DNA of 64,000 bases from Gnetum montanum (GCA_015680685.1 MNCI01030164.1:617597-681596), one strand, 5' to 3'; counted from the first letter of the stretch, positions 34,001-44,905 are shown. Made by a program: numbers and translations. The notes: generated by a model not told the origin, from the sequence alone.

Positions 34001-35040
34001 ATGTTTTGGATACTTTTTCTCATGATGGTAGGCCCAAGATAATGTAATGTGATGTCTTTAGTAAGTGGATTGAACTAGGTTTGAAATCCCAATAGATAGG
34101 TATGATGATCAAATTAATCATGCCTAACATGCAAGGCCTACTAAACCATGCTAAGGTATTTCATGTTTTAGATGTTCAATCTCTTATAACTTCACTTCAC
34201 CTCACTGGCATGTTTCAATAATGAATTTAATGATGTTGTATGTCATAGTGCAAGATTCTAGCTATGATAGTTATGTGTATATTGGAATAAAGATTTGAGT
34301 CACATTAATATACTCACAAAAACCTATAAGAATGGTTATACAATGACATTAAGGATAGGAGATTAATTTGAGAAGGATCCATTTGTATAATAGTTGGGGA
34401 TCATGTCCAAGACCTAGTTCCACACTCTCTAAAACATCATGAGCAACTACTCTATCTTCAATCATTATCATGAGACCCACTTATCTTCAAAAATTTATTG
34501 AATTTTAATGCATTCTCATGATTTTTCCTTTATCTTGCTATTTTTGGTTAAATTTAAATCTTAAATGAGTCATTTTGATTAGTTCTATTTATTCTAGCCA
34601 TGAGTGAGACCCATACTCAAGCCTAGTAGTTGTTAGAAAGTCTTGAAATTTAAAAAACATGAGGTAATGGTGCAATTTTGGCCCTTATAAAAGTAACAAA
34701 TATTCTATCTTTTGTTAATGATCTTGCAAGGCCTACAATATTGTAGCTATGATGTTACATATATGATATTGATTTTATAAAAATGTATACAGATATAGTG
34801 TCCCTTATTCATTTTTAACATTTTATTTCAAACATAGAAGGATTTTTTTTCATTTCCAAAGAACAAAGCCTTCAAAGCACCATAACTTTTAATCTAAGAG
34901 TTTAATTTGAGTGATTCAAAAAACTTTGAACTTTTGAAGTTAAGCGCTTTCTCATGGGAGATCTTAGAGCACAATTTGAAAAATTTAAACTTTCTTACCA
35001 TATCATTTTTAAACATGTTAAGATAATCAATATTAAAAAT
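34001..35040. other. Unassigned LTR-like relics
   Basis: No coding signal. The stretch 34840-35035 has the style of plant LTR sequence (CATAACTTTTAATCTAAGAG, GGGAGATCTTAGAGC) but no partner is seen. It is the target into which copy 2 inserted at 35041. Confidence 0.35.
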
Positions 35041-36072
35041 TGAAACACCACTAAGAAAAATCATGTTGCAACTCATAACCTTCACCATTAAACATGAGGT
35101 AGGATCTTATTATAAAATGTAAATTTTGTCATTCACAGGCTATAATCTCACATACTTTAACTTATTGAGGCTAAAATTAGCCTCATAACTTGTTATTGCC
35201 TCACTTCCTAAGTGAAAAAAGATATGTCATGCATGTATCTAGGCTTGGGAAGGCTGAAAATGCCTTGGAAATAACCAAATTTGGGTTTTCATGTTGGTCA
35301 TAGAAATTTATACACTAGAACCACCCATAGCTAGTGTATAAACTATTTGACTTTGATTTTCATGGTAAGGCTAGCATATTTTCCATGAGTCCAAGTGTAT
35401 CTTCTCTAAGGCTAGTGTACTTATGGTGTAGCCAACATCTCTTTGGTAAACCAAGCATAAGTTTGATGACCTTCATGCATCAAACTTATCTATAACTAAA
35501 AAATACACTAAAGTCGATAGCCTATAATGTTAGAAATTTGCATCAACAAATCAACATCAAATTATCTATAAAAACTAAAGATTATTACTTCACAAGGACT
35601 TTTGGCATTTTGGGTATTAAGCTAAACATTGAGACTTTCAGCATAGGGCACACCATCATAAGTTAACAACCAGCAACCACCATTTCAGCATCAATGAAGC
35701 AAATCCACTAGAGAACTAACAAGGAGCCTTGGGAGTGGAACTTTGGAGCACCTATTTGTGAAGCTAAGTATAATATGTACTCTAATGGTTTCATCAGAAC
35801 TGCAAGCATCTCCCACATAGCTCTTTGTGCAACTTAATCACAAAAACATAGTAGTTCATTTGTTTTGTGCAAGTTTATTTTCCTAATTCTCTCATAATAG
35901 ATTTGCATTTTCCATTAAATTCATTTATATTATGTTTTACAATTTCTAAGTCCCTAATTGATTGAAAAAACTATCTAGGGTGCTTCAAATTCCTTTTTTG
36001 AGAATTGCAAGATTTTAGGTCAAATTGTTTCATTGGAGGTATTCAGTCTCTAGTGCCAAATTTTTTTGGTCC
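35041..36072 (+). repeat. 5' LTR of gypsy copy 2
   Basis: Starts TGAAACACCACTAAG, the sense-strand start of the copy 1 LTR (TGAAACACCACAAAA), and shares the CCTAAGTGAAAAA...GGCTTGGGAAGG block at about 35200-35260. A TATAAAAA box lies at 35567-35574. It ends at about 36072, just before the primer site. It is about 1030 bases against 1609-1678 in copy 1, so it has lost U3 or U5 sequence, including the GGAAAnTTTCC repeats. Confidence 0.72.
35567..35574 (+). promoter_or_regulatory. TATA box of copy 2 LTR
   Basis: TATAAAAA in element sense, about 505 bases before the LTR end, corresponding to the TATAAAAG boxes of copy 1. Confidence 0.5.
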
Positions 36073-36080
36073 TATAGTTT

Positions 36081-36100
36081 CTAGTGCTAGAAGGAGGACC
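36081..36100 (+). other. Primer-binding-site region of copy 2
   Basis: CTAGTGCTAGAAGGAGGACC, differing at one base from the copy 1 site and placed about eight bases after the LTR end. Confidence 0.6.
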
Positions 36101-36654
36101 TCCACCCAAGTTCTTCACCCAATCCTACTCTAACTTTACCTGTTTATCAAATTTTATCTTCATTTAATTTTTCTTATTGATAGATCTTGGAATACTACCT
36201 TGAAATTTTTCCAAAAACTTCTATAGCCACTCATCCTCCTATAATTTGTACCCAGTGTATTTATTGTAGCATGTTTCAGTATTCTCAAAATTTCACAGCA
36301 GCTGCTAGACTTTTTTAAACCCAATGTATTTCTTAAAGGAACCTGCATATTCTACCTATCAAAATTTGACTTTGGGTATTCCAAGGGCTAGCATATCTTT
36401 GCAAATCATAACCCACTTGTAGTTTTTGAACTTTTTTCCATTGGACTTTTCATACAAGCCCAATGTATTTTTGGAACACCTAGTGTATGTTTCAAAAAAT
36501 ACTAGTGTATTTTCACAACAACTGCTAGACTTTTCAAAGCCCAACATATAAACTATAATAAATTTGATCATATACCTACATTTTTGTCAAGTGTTGCACT
36601 TTTTAAAGCCCAAAAAAACCTATACTTAAAATTTCACAAAATTGTATTTTAGGT
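36101..36654 (+). other. Leader of copy 2 before the 40-bp array
   Basis: Non-coding. It includes scattered early forms of the array motif (CCCAGTGTATTT near 36251, CCCAATGTATTT near 36319 and 36459) separated by unrelated sequence. Confidence 0.5.
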
Positions 36655-37385
36655 GTGCACCAAAAACCCAATGTATTTTTGTAAAATCCATTGTACATTT
36701 TGTTGGAGTAGCATATTTTGTAAAGCCCGATGTAGTTTTTGTTGGACCAACATATTTTTATAAAGCCCAATGTACTTTTTGTTGGCCTAGCATATTTTTG
36801 TAAAGCCCAACATACTTTTTGTTGGCCTAGTGTATTTTTGTAAAGGCCACCATACTTTTCATTTTCCCAACTTATTTTTGTAAAGTCCAATGTACTTTTT
36901 GTTGGCACAAAGTATTTTTATAACGCCAAGCATACCTTTCATTATCCCAACATACTTTTGTAAAGCCTAGTGTACTTTTGGTTGGCCCAACATATTTTTG
37001 TAAAGCCTAGTGTACTTTTTGTTGGTTTAAAGTATTTTTGTAAAGCCGAACATACTTTTTGTTGGAACAATGTATTTTTCTAAAGCCCAACATACTTTTT
37101 GTTGGCCAAACATAGTTTTGTAAAGTCCAACATACTTTTCATTGGCCTAGCATATTTTGTAAAGACTAGCATACTTTTTATTGGCCTAGCATATTTTTGT
37201 AAAGCCTAGCATACTTTTCATTGGTCAAGCCTATTTTTCTAAATCCCAACATACTTTTTGTTAACCCAACATATTTTTGTAAAGCCTAGCATACCTTTTG
37301 TTGGCCCAACATATTTTTGTAAAGCCCAACATACTTTTCATTAGCCTAGTATATGTTTGCAAGGCCTAGTGTACTCTTGTTGATA
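36655..37385 (+). repeat. Minisatellite, about 18 units of about 40 bp, in copy 2 leader
   Basis: Each unit pairs two related halves: GTAAAGCCCARYRTACTTTT and TGTTGGCCYARYRTATTTT. The variable YR pair is nearly always TG or CA. The minus-strand frame of 101 residues over it is only the repeat read as protein. Confidence 0.85.
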
Positions 37386-37399
37386 CTAGTTCATGCCTT

Positions 37400-40120
37400 T
37401 TTGTAAATCAATTGCACTACCACTCAACTTAACATACATGGCCTCTAGCTAGGATGCAATTCCTATCTATCATCTAAAAGACCCCATGGTCATAAAGTGA
37501 AGAAAATCACTCTAAGAAAGGGGTAAGAACCTAGACTTCACATCCATCAATGAAGAGTTCTACAACTTCTTTTGTGTCAAGATACCAGCTGCTCTACTAA
37601 TACCATGCTCTGAAGTTGATGCTAAGCATCAATTTGAAATTATGCACTAGGATGGGAAAGAATACATCCCATCTCCTTATGATAAAATTTCCCTTGCTAA
37701 CTTTTATGTGCATATGCTCATACAACTTATAGATGTTGATGAGTGGAGTGAGGAGCTTAGTTCAGAGGTTCACCAAGAAGAGAAAGATGAGTTTGAGGCT
37801 AAACCAAAGTTGGATAACTTCATTGAGAGCCTTCTCCAATAAGTGAATCCCTAAACTACTGCTCCTATTTTAGCATCTCCTACATCATTTTTGGGACATG
37901 TCCCTTAATCATCTTTTCCTCCTATCCATCCTACCATGTTTGGGCCTACATCCATTATTGCTAAACACCAGACACAACCCATATCTCAATCTACCTTCTT
38001 ATTCTCATCCATATCTTTCAGAACATAAGTTTGCTCTACGTGACCATCATGCATGGTATACATTGCATCTCATCCTTTCTTCATTCCAATGGGTCCCTCA
38101 ATAAGATCTCAAGATACACAAGCTTCTCATACTACCTTTTCTCCCTTCATACCACATGTTCCAACACAAATCTCTTTCTCCTTGTTCAAACCTCCTACAA
38201 TGGTGGTCACTCAACCTCTTCTATCTATATCAATACCAATCACACATCATCAAACTACTCAACTTCCTCCTCAACCATTACTACAAACATCATATTCAAT
38301 ATCTATGCCCCAAGGCTTAGATCAAGCCTTCAAAATGATCGAAGACCTTATTGAAGAGCTATGGAAACTCAAAGCCAGTACAAGTTAAATAGTCAAGGTT
38401 ATAGATTTCTACCAAGATGATCCTATAAGCACTACTATGTCTTAAATAACCTTACCTAGGAGCATGCCTATACCAAACTTCACCAAGTACAATGATGAAG
38501 AAGATCCTAATGCATATCTAATAACCTAGTAGTCTAAATGCCTTCTTTTGCAAGCTTGACCTCATATGATATTACACATTTTTCCTATGGCCCTCATGGA
38601 AAAGACTTTAGAATGATACCAAACCTTTCCTAGAGGTTCCATCTCTTCCCTTAAAGACTTGGTAAATCAATTTGTGAACCTCTTTTGATATAACTTGAAG
38701 CCAAATGCCATATAAGATCAATTGATGAAGGTGAAGCATTGGCCACTTGAAGTCATCAAAATGTTCATTTAGAGATGAAATTCAACATTGAATGATATTC
38801 TAGAGCCTATCTCTAAAACTCATCTCTTGGTCACCTTTAAGAGAGTAGTAAATAACTTTATCAAGTCAAAGATCTACTAATTAGAGCCCCAATCATTAAG
38901 CTGAGCCTTTTCACAAACTAAGAACATTGAGGAGGTAGCTAAGGCAAGCAACAATTTGACCTATGTGGCCTATAAAAAGCAACACACAATGATGGATATT
39001 GAGAGAACTAAGAAAGAACATACAACCATGGCTAAAATATCCAAGGAGTCAAAACAAGTAGAGAGGTGGGGATCACTACCTTACATTGTATCTTTTGACT
39101 CATTGCAATTGTCCACTACTTATGTCCCAAATAAACCAAGACCAAACTTTGGATGGAAGGATAGATCAAAGTACATAATGTTTCCCATGAAGTCCTTTGA
39201 GATTTTAGAATAGTTGCTTAAAGATAATTGTATACAACATAAGAAACTATTCTTTGTGACATAGATAAAGACTTCAAAACAAACTAATCTTAAGAGGCAT
39301 GATCATCTTTGTGACATAGATAAAGACCTAACGATAACAACCAAATATGATCCCAAGCTACCAAAGTAATTTAGACTAAATAGGTTTTGCCATTATCATA
39401 AAATAGTTGGTCATGACACTAATTGTTTCCTAGCATTAAAGGATGACCTCGAGAAGATGATCAACCATGGAGAGTTGGTGTTGAATAAGCCAAACTCTCT
39501 AAGTGCCAATAATAACTCCTATACTATAGCCTCATTCATAGAAATCAAATAATCTAATCCTCCTAGGAAATTGTTTGTCATTAAAGTACCACCACAACCT
39601 CAAAAAACAAAGCCTAGAGAGCCCTTCATCATATGGGTACCACCTCCCTTAGCTTCTAAAATGTCTTTCATCATATATGTACCATCTTCAATGGCATCAA
39701 CTTCATAACCTAGACCATGAGATACTAATCCTCCAAAGCCTAAGGAACCATTTGTCATATAGGTTCCTTCACCTTCAACAAGCAAGCCTATAATAACCCA
39801 TGATGAAAGTCTAGCAATTATGTCTAACAACTCAATGGTTAGCAAGAAATCATCACCACAAAAATGATGAAAAAACCTTATTTCCAAAACAACAACAAAG
39901 CCCATTGAAGATCACCAATAATAAAAGACTTCAAAACAAACTAATCCACAGAGGTCTACACCAAGAACAACTACATCCATGGACAAGGAGCCTAAGGCAC
40001 ATGCATCAAAACCTAAGCTTCAAAATCTAGGAAGGATGGAGGAAATTAAAACCACCAAGGGTAAAACATTACACACTAGGGGAAAGAGTTTCCTTGCAAT
40101 AATGGAACAAGCCAAATGAT
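37400..40120 (+). pseudogene. Ty3/gypsy gag, copy 2
   Basis: The N-terminal extension has DGKEYIPSPYDKISLANFY at about 37650, matching copy 1. A Pro/Ser/Thr-rich stretch follows (37850-38290), then MPQGLDQAFKMIEDLIEELW (38300-38360). The retrotransposon gag domain is at 38470-38880, with FTKYNDEEDPNAYLIT, FPMALMEKTLE, FPRGSISSLKDLVNQFVNLF and DQLMKVKHWPLE. The nucleocapsid finger FCHYHKIVGHDTNCFLALKD is at 39390-39450. It is the best preserved gag in the window, since most of the core shares one frame, broken by TAG and TAA stops. Directly followed by protease. Confidence 0.87.
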
Positions 40121-40131
40121 TTCTCAAACAA

Positions 40132-40870
40132 ATGAACACATCACTAAACTTATATGACCTAGTCATAACTTCTCTAGCTCATAGAGATGGACTAGCTAAA
40201 GTGTTGACTTCTATCCTTGTGAACAAATACATGCCTACTAACAAAGAGTTAAGCCATTTTTTTATTGAGCAAGATACTCTTAGGAAAAATGGATATCAAT
40301 CCATGCTCAACTTTCATGATAGTGAGGTGAAGATTGACTCTCAAAATGGGAAAGTACTATCCACTCCTCTTCTCATTACTATACATGTTGGTAGGTATAA
40401 GATTCATCTTGTTCATGTGGATACTAGAGTGTCAACCAACATGATTTCATACATCATTGTTGAGAAACTAGACTTAACTAAGAACAACCAAGAAATTACT
40501 ACCTCAACACTCAATTCATTTAATGGATCATGAGTAGTAGTGCAAGGTTTTATCTTATTGGATTTTGTATCTAGTGAGCAATTCCATATATCTTCCAACT
40601 TCCTAGTGATTGAAGAGACACCCAGTTTCAACTTGATCCTAGGAAGGTCATGGTTGGCTAAGGTTCATGCAGTCTCATCTCCTATACAATAGGAGATCTA
40701 TTTGCCATATGAAGAAGGAAATATTTTCATTAATGGAGACAATATGTCACTATCTTTTATTAACTATGTTAACATCAACTAAGGTTCAGAGGTGGAGTTT
40801 CAAGAGGAAACTCTTGATACTCAAACTAGTACCATTGATGAGAAAAAAATGATGCTAATAATATGAACTC
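40132..40870 (+). pseudogene. Retropepsin-like protease, copy 2
   Basis: Open for 133 residues from 40132 (MNTSLNLYDLVITSLAHRDG) and continuing past one TGA. The catalytic loop reads VHVDTRVSTNMIS, with D-T-R in place of D-T/S-G. FNLILGRSWLAKVHAV follows at about 40630-40680, the conserved segment after the flap. Copy 1 is homologous throughout. Loss of the loop Gly would probably abolish activity. Confidence 0.82.
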
Positions 40871-41079
40871 TATAACACTGAATGACCAATGAAAATGCAT
40901 GAAGCTTGCCATGCTAAATAGGGGAGATGATGGGCATAATAGTAAACACCTTATTCCTTCTTTGGTTAATGGTCATTTATTTACCTTTGGAACATTATAT
41001 CATGTTTTATTATTGGTTTTATCCTTATATGCTCTTTCGAGAGCATCTCATACTTGTTAGGCAAGTATGGACGGTGGCT
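40871..41079 (+). other. Post-protease spacer of copy 2
   Basis: No domain. The short frame at 40927-41109 is hydrophobic and runs into the minisatellite; not called as a gene. Confidence 0.5.
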
Positions 41080-41195
41080 AGCCAACACCTTAAACTGGCA
41101 ACACAATGACATGTTAAGGCCTAAAACTAGTAATACAAAGGCATGCCAAGGCCTAAAACTAGCAACATCATAGCTCGCCAAGACTTAAAACTAAC
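41080..41195 (+). repeat. 29-bp minisatellite, post-protease block of copy 2
   Basis: About four units on the strand complementary to those of copy 1 (ATGCCAAGGCCTAAAACTAG type), at the same place relative to protease. Confidence 0.75.
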
Positions 41196-42090
41196 AAACA
41201 TAATAAATTTTTATTTTCTTTCCTAAACCAACATTATAGCCAATCTACTTGAGAGCATCATTTACAAGTTTTAATTATACACATATACCTTGCTTTACAA
41301 TTATCATTACATCACATTTTATTTACTAGTTTTATTTTATAGCCTTATTACATTTACTTTTTATGTTTATATAAAACATATAAAACATAAAAGTTTAAAA
41401 CTAACACATAGCCAAACTCACACCATGTAATGATAAAAATATATACATACATAAATGTTTAAAACCATAGTTGCACTATGCAACATACAAGAACAAAAAC
41501 AATGCATGGTTTTTATGACTATTATGACCAAATGAAAACAAATTAAACAAGGATATAACAAACTATAAGATTTTCAACAATAAACAAAGTCAAGTCATGG
41601 GAAGAAAAATAAGCTCATTAGGTACATCATCACCAACTACATCAACATCATCACGTGAGAATGTTAATAACCATTATAGCCATAACACATGATCGTCAAA
41701 ATCATAGAAAGGATATTAAAGATTATACAACTAAATTTTCATAGGCTAGAGGGTAAATTCCTATAGATGCATACAATAAATATCATGTAATGACAACCTT
41801 ATGTGCATCAAGGATGCATCATATTCAATGAATATAATGTAATAACAACATACAATGCATCAAGGTACCTAAGTTTTGTAAGATCAAAGATGGCTCGATC
41901 AATTGAAAATTTTGCAACTGAATTTAAAAGAAAAAGGTTGAGGGTTTGTCTTCTCTAAGCTTGCGAATATTAGTAATCATTAATTGTAATATGTCTGCAA
42001 AGATGCGTAGGGTAATATTCTTACCAAGGTTCTCCATTGTTAAAATTTCCTATTTTGTACCAATGTTTCATTTCAATATTGCTAAGCATA
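41196..42090 (-). other. Spacer of copy 2 with a possible antisense-gene tail
   Basis: AT-rich throughout. On the minus strand at about 41655-41595 an acidic run, DDVDVVGDDVPNELIF, ends at a stop. That is where the antisense gene of copy 1 would end and it resembles its acidic tail in composition only. No splice junctions could be fixed. Confidence 0.25.
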
Positions 42091-42295
42091 AATGAATATT
42101 GTTGCAAAACCAAAGGTGAAGATGCTCAAACTTTTATTCTAAAATAATTACAATGCTTGCTCATGATTTTTATGGTCTGCTATTTCCTGCATAGTTATCT
42201 AGTCTGATTCTCTACTTTGAATTTATTTGTGACCATTTTTTGAAGTACATTATTGAAACTTTTTTCTAAAAGAGAAGATACAATAAGCTCAGAAA

Positions 42296-42347
42296 CAGTA
42301 ATGTAGTACTTGATAGTGTTACAGTAATGTAGTACTTGATAGTGTCA
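42296..42347. repeat. Perfect short tandem duplication
   Basis: Two adjacent copies of ACAGTAATGTAGTACTTGAT plus AGTGT, almost identical, so this duplication is far younger than the surrounding decay. Confidence 0.75.
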
Positions 42348-42479
42348 TGTAGCAGGGAAAGCCAAGTGAGCTCGCAGGCCCACCCTAGCCTGTATAACTA
42401 AATTTGAACCACATGTGTATGTTTCATGATAAGAAATCCTTCAATACCATGAAATCCTTAACATTTGATGGTTTTGGAG

Positions 42480-42502
42480 AAAAAAAAAAAAAAAAAAAAA
42501 AA
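42480..42502. repeat. Poly-A run
   Basis: About 22 adenines after GGTTTTGGAG. It could be a slippage product or the tail of a processed insertion, but no target duplication is evident. Confidence 0.5.
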
Positions 42503-42535
42503 CATTGTAATGTTACACTGTCCTACCGTAGTATG

Positions 42536-42760
42536 CATTTGTTCACGGTTTTAGTGTATTTTTTTGGCTGGCCAGCGTATTTTCTATCAATGCTAGCCTG
42601 TAAACCATAATAGGCTGCCAACCCAACGATACACGGTAACTGTGAAAAAAAATACTGCTGGGACTAGCGTATAAACCATAATACGCTGCTAACCCAAAAA
42701 AAAAAGACAATGGCCAGCGTATTTTTTACAGTTTCAGCATATTTTCTCCATACAGCCACA
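42536..42760. repeat. CpG-retaining relatives of the 40-bp array motif
   Basis: Copies of the array motif with the CG intact: CCAGCGTATTTTCTA, CTAGCGTATAAACC, AATACGCTGCTAACCC and CCAGCGTATTTTTTAC. Some face each other as inverted repeats (AGCGTAT...ATACGCT). Confidence 0.6.
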
Positions 42761-42837
42761 TCCCACCGAAACACTTCCTTAAGTGATCCATGAACTACTA
42801 TTGCCTGCCTCATGTCATGCCACTGATCATGGTCTCT

Positions 42838-43062
42838 GTCGCTAGCCTCCGCGCTGCACTGCAAAAAATCCTCGTGTGCATTGCGTAGGCCCTACAATGG
42901 GCCGCGTATCCACATGCTACCTGCACCACACGGGTCGTTCCACTGCTACCATCTCCCTGCTGTGCACCAAGCTGCACTGCTGAAACCCTCGGCGGTGCTG
43001 CGCCACGTCTCAAATCCTCTGCGAACCTGTGGCCGCGCTGCAGAAACAGCAACATCTTTTGA
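42838..43062. other. GC-rich, CpG-rich island
   Basis: The stretch is markedly richer in G+C and CpG than the rest of the window, running into the LRR fragment. Both strands have open frames (minus 43067-42810, plus 42881-43072) but neither gives a recognisable protein. It may be 5' sequence of the captured gene. Confidence 0.5.
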
Positions 43063-43890
43063 AACAACCTGAATCATTTGTACATCTTCTGAAGTTATTA
43101 TACTTCGATATTAGGAATTGCAGGGATTTACATGGGTTATCTGAATCATCTGGACATCTCTCAGAGTTACAATACATGAAAATCCAGGATTGCAATGGTC
43201 AACATCAATTCCTTAAATTGCTGGTACATGAGGTTACCCAACGAACTAGATTAATGAAGCAAAAGACAGATAGTGTTGTCAATTTGCCTTCAGCCTATAG
43301 TGAACATACACCTCAATCAAGTGATGTTGAGATAATAGGCCATCATTTTATACAAAGGCATCAATCTACTCTCCATGCACGATATCAAATGCACTAGTTG
43401 TGCCTAGGAGGCTTTTGGGCCATTCCAGAGCCCTTCGACAATATAACCGATCTTTCAAGTCTGAGACTTAAAAAGCTTAATTCATGCTTGAACCTAAAAT
43501 GCCTCCAACATGTATAAAAAATTTTCCACATTTGACAAGGTTGTCCATTATCAGGATTTGGAATTTAGAGGAGTTGCCGAAAATCATTAGCAACTTACAA
43601 AATCTACAATGTCTGTATACCAGTGATTGGTATTATTTCAAAAGTATTCCCATCTTAGATAGGAAGTCTTTATAGGCTGTAAACCCTAAGAGTTAAAGAT
43701 TGTTGGATGATAGAAGTCCTCCACATGCAAGCATTGGTTAGTCTTGGAAGGCTTGAGGTAATTGGCTGCGTCAACATGAGGAGCGCTACTGGGCTCTGGG
43801 GCCTTCCCAAGCTTGGAGACATTGCAATTGAAGGCTGTTTAAAGCTCATAAACATGCATCCACCTGATATAAATGGGTGAGCCAGCCTGA
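43029..43890 (+). pseudogene. Leucine-rich-repeat fragment, plant resistance-gene type
   Basis: Three segments on the plus strand show LRRs of about 23-25 residues. At 43068-43215: FVHLLKLLYFDIRNCRDLHG, then SGHLSELQYMKIQDCNGQ. At 43500-43650: FPHLTRLSIIRIWNLEEL, then ISNLQNLQCLY. At 43670-43870: VSLGRLEVIGCVNMRSATG, then LPKLGDIAIEGCLKLINMHP. The pattern L-x-x-L-x-x-L-x-I-x-x-C-x-x-L-x-x-L-P is that of the C-terminal LRRs of NBS-LRR immune receptors, which recognise effectors or modified host proteins. No NB-ARC or TIR domain is present. Frames shift at least twice. It sits in the middle of copy 2, in the same orientation, in place of the antisense block. Confidence 0.75.
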
Positions 43891-44477
43891 GCTCTTTAAA
43901 GAATGTCAATATCAATGGGTGTTACCAGTTACATCCTCTGCATCATGGCATTTTACAATAGCTGCCTCATAAGTTACGGTATCTGTTGCTTACGCTCAAT
44001 CATGATTTTCTCAGCCAATCTTTGGAGAACAATATCAAGATGTTACTGGTAGAAGGAAACATGGTAGCAGTAAATGCAAAAATGTGCCCGATATTGTTTT
44101 CGGTAATGAAACAAAAGGCTAGAAATTTGCTAAATACCATAAATCACTACTCATTCTCTTTTCATAAACTTTCACTGATTCATCGCAATTCCTCCTCATT
44201 CTTATTCAACTACTACATTAGTCACAATGATGACATTATTAAAACTAAAACAACAATTGTAATGTGTTTTGTTTCAACCATTTGCATTGTTGACTTCCCA
44301 ATGCATATTCCCCCACCTACAACCATATTTAACCTTTCCACCTTGTTAGCCATATGTCATTCTATTTTTACTCAATTTTACTTTGATATTACTTTATCTA
44401 ACCTTGATTTACCATGTCTTACCTTGTCTCTACTTCATAGTGACCCTAGCCAGTCAAATAGGCCTCTTACCTTAGCC
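43891..44477 (+). other. Pre-RT untranslated region of copy 2
   Basis: Sequence from about 44130 resembles the pre-RT leader of copies 1 and 3 (runs of ACCTT-like words before the minisatellite). A 173-residue open frame at 43986-44507 spans the end of the LRR piece, this region and the repeat. It has no domain and is probably accidental despite being the longest frame in the window. Confidence 0.45.
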
Positions 44478-44592
44478 CATCAAGGCCTAAAACTGACGAC
44501 ACCATAGCCCGCTAAGGCCTAAACTAGCAACATCATGGCCCACTAAGGCCTAATACTGGCATCATAGTGCACTAAGGCCTAAAACTAGAAAA
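44478..44592 (+). repeat. 29-bp minisatellite, pre-RT block of copy 2
   Basis: Four units of the CCACTAAGGCCTAAAACTAG type. RT should follow within about 500 bases, but it is missing. Confidence 0.75.
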
Positions 44593-44793
44593 ATGTCATC
44601 ATTTTTTTATATCATTTGGTGATGTTTAACCACATTCTTTTCATCATTTGACATTGTTAAGGCCTTATTTGACCTTGTTTAGACACCATTTTTTGGGGTT
44701 TTGACCATCATTTGGCTTTCATTTAACCCTATATTACATCATTTGGCCTTTGTTTCAACCTATTTCCCATAATCTACCCTTTGTAGCCTCTAT

Positions 44794-44905
44794 TGACCAT
44801 GAAGAAATGATGCATTGGGATCCAAAAAACTTCTAGAAGCTTAAAATGCCTCATTGATCATGAAGAAGTGATGCATTGGGATCCAAAAAACTTCTAGAAG
44901 CTTAT
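44794..44905. repeat. Near-perfect tandem duplication of about 60 bp
   Basis: ATTGACCATGAAGAAATGAT...CTTCTAGAAGCTTA occurs twice in a row, with about two mismatches. It marks the end of copy 2; the sequence beyond is unrelated. Each copy contains the palindrome CTTCTAGAAG. Confidence 0.8.

Noticed and set aside
36603-36908. 101-residue minus-strand frame with repeats of a K-x-T-L-G type
   Set aside because: It is the 40-bp minisatellite read as protein; the periodic peptide follows from the DNA repeat.
36655-37385. CRISPR-like regular repeat array
   Set aside because: Units are contiguous tandem copies without unique spacers, in plant retroelement DNA.
42810-43072. Overlapping open frames on both strands in the GC-rich island
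   Set aside because: GC-rich sequence lacks stops by chance; neither frame continues into the LRR-coding frame in a convincing way. Kept only as a composition anomaly.
43986-44507. Longest open frame in the window (173 residues, plus strand)
   Set aside because: It spans the end of the LRR relic, untranslated retroelement sequence and the 29-bp repeats, and has no domain or counterpart in the other copies.
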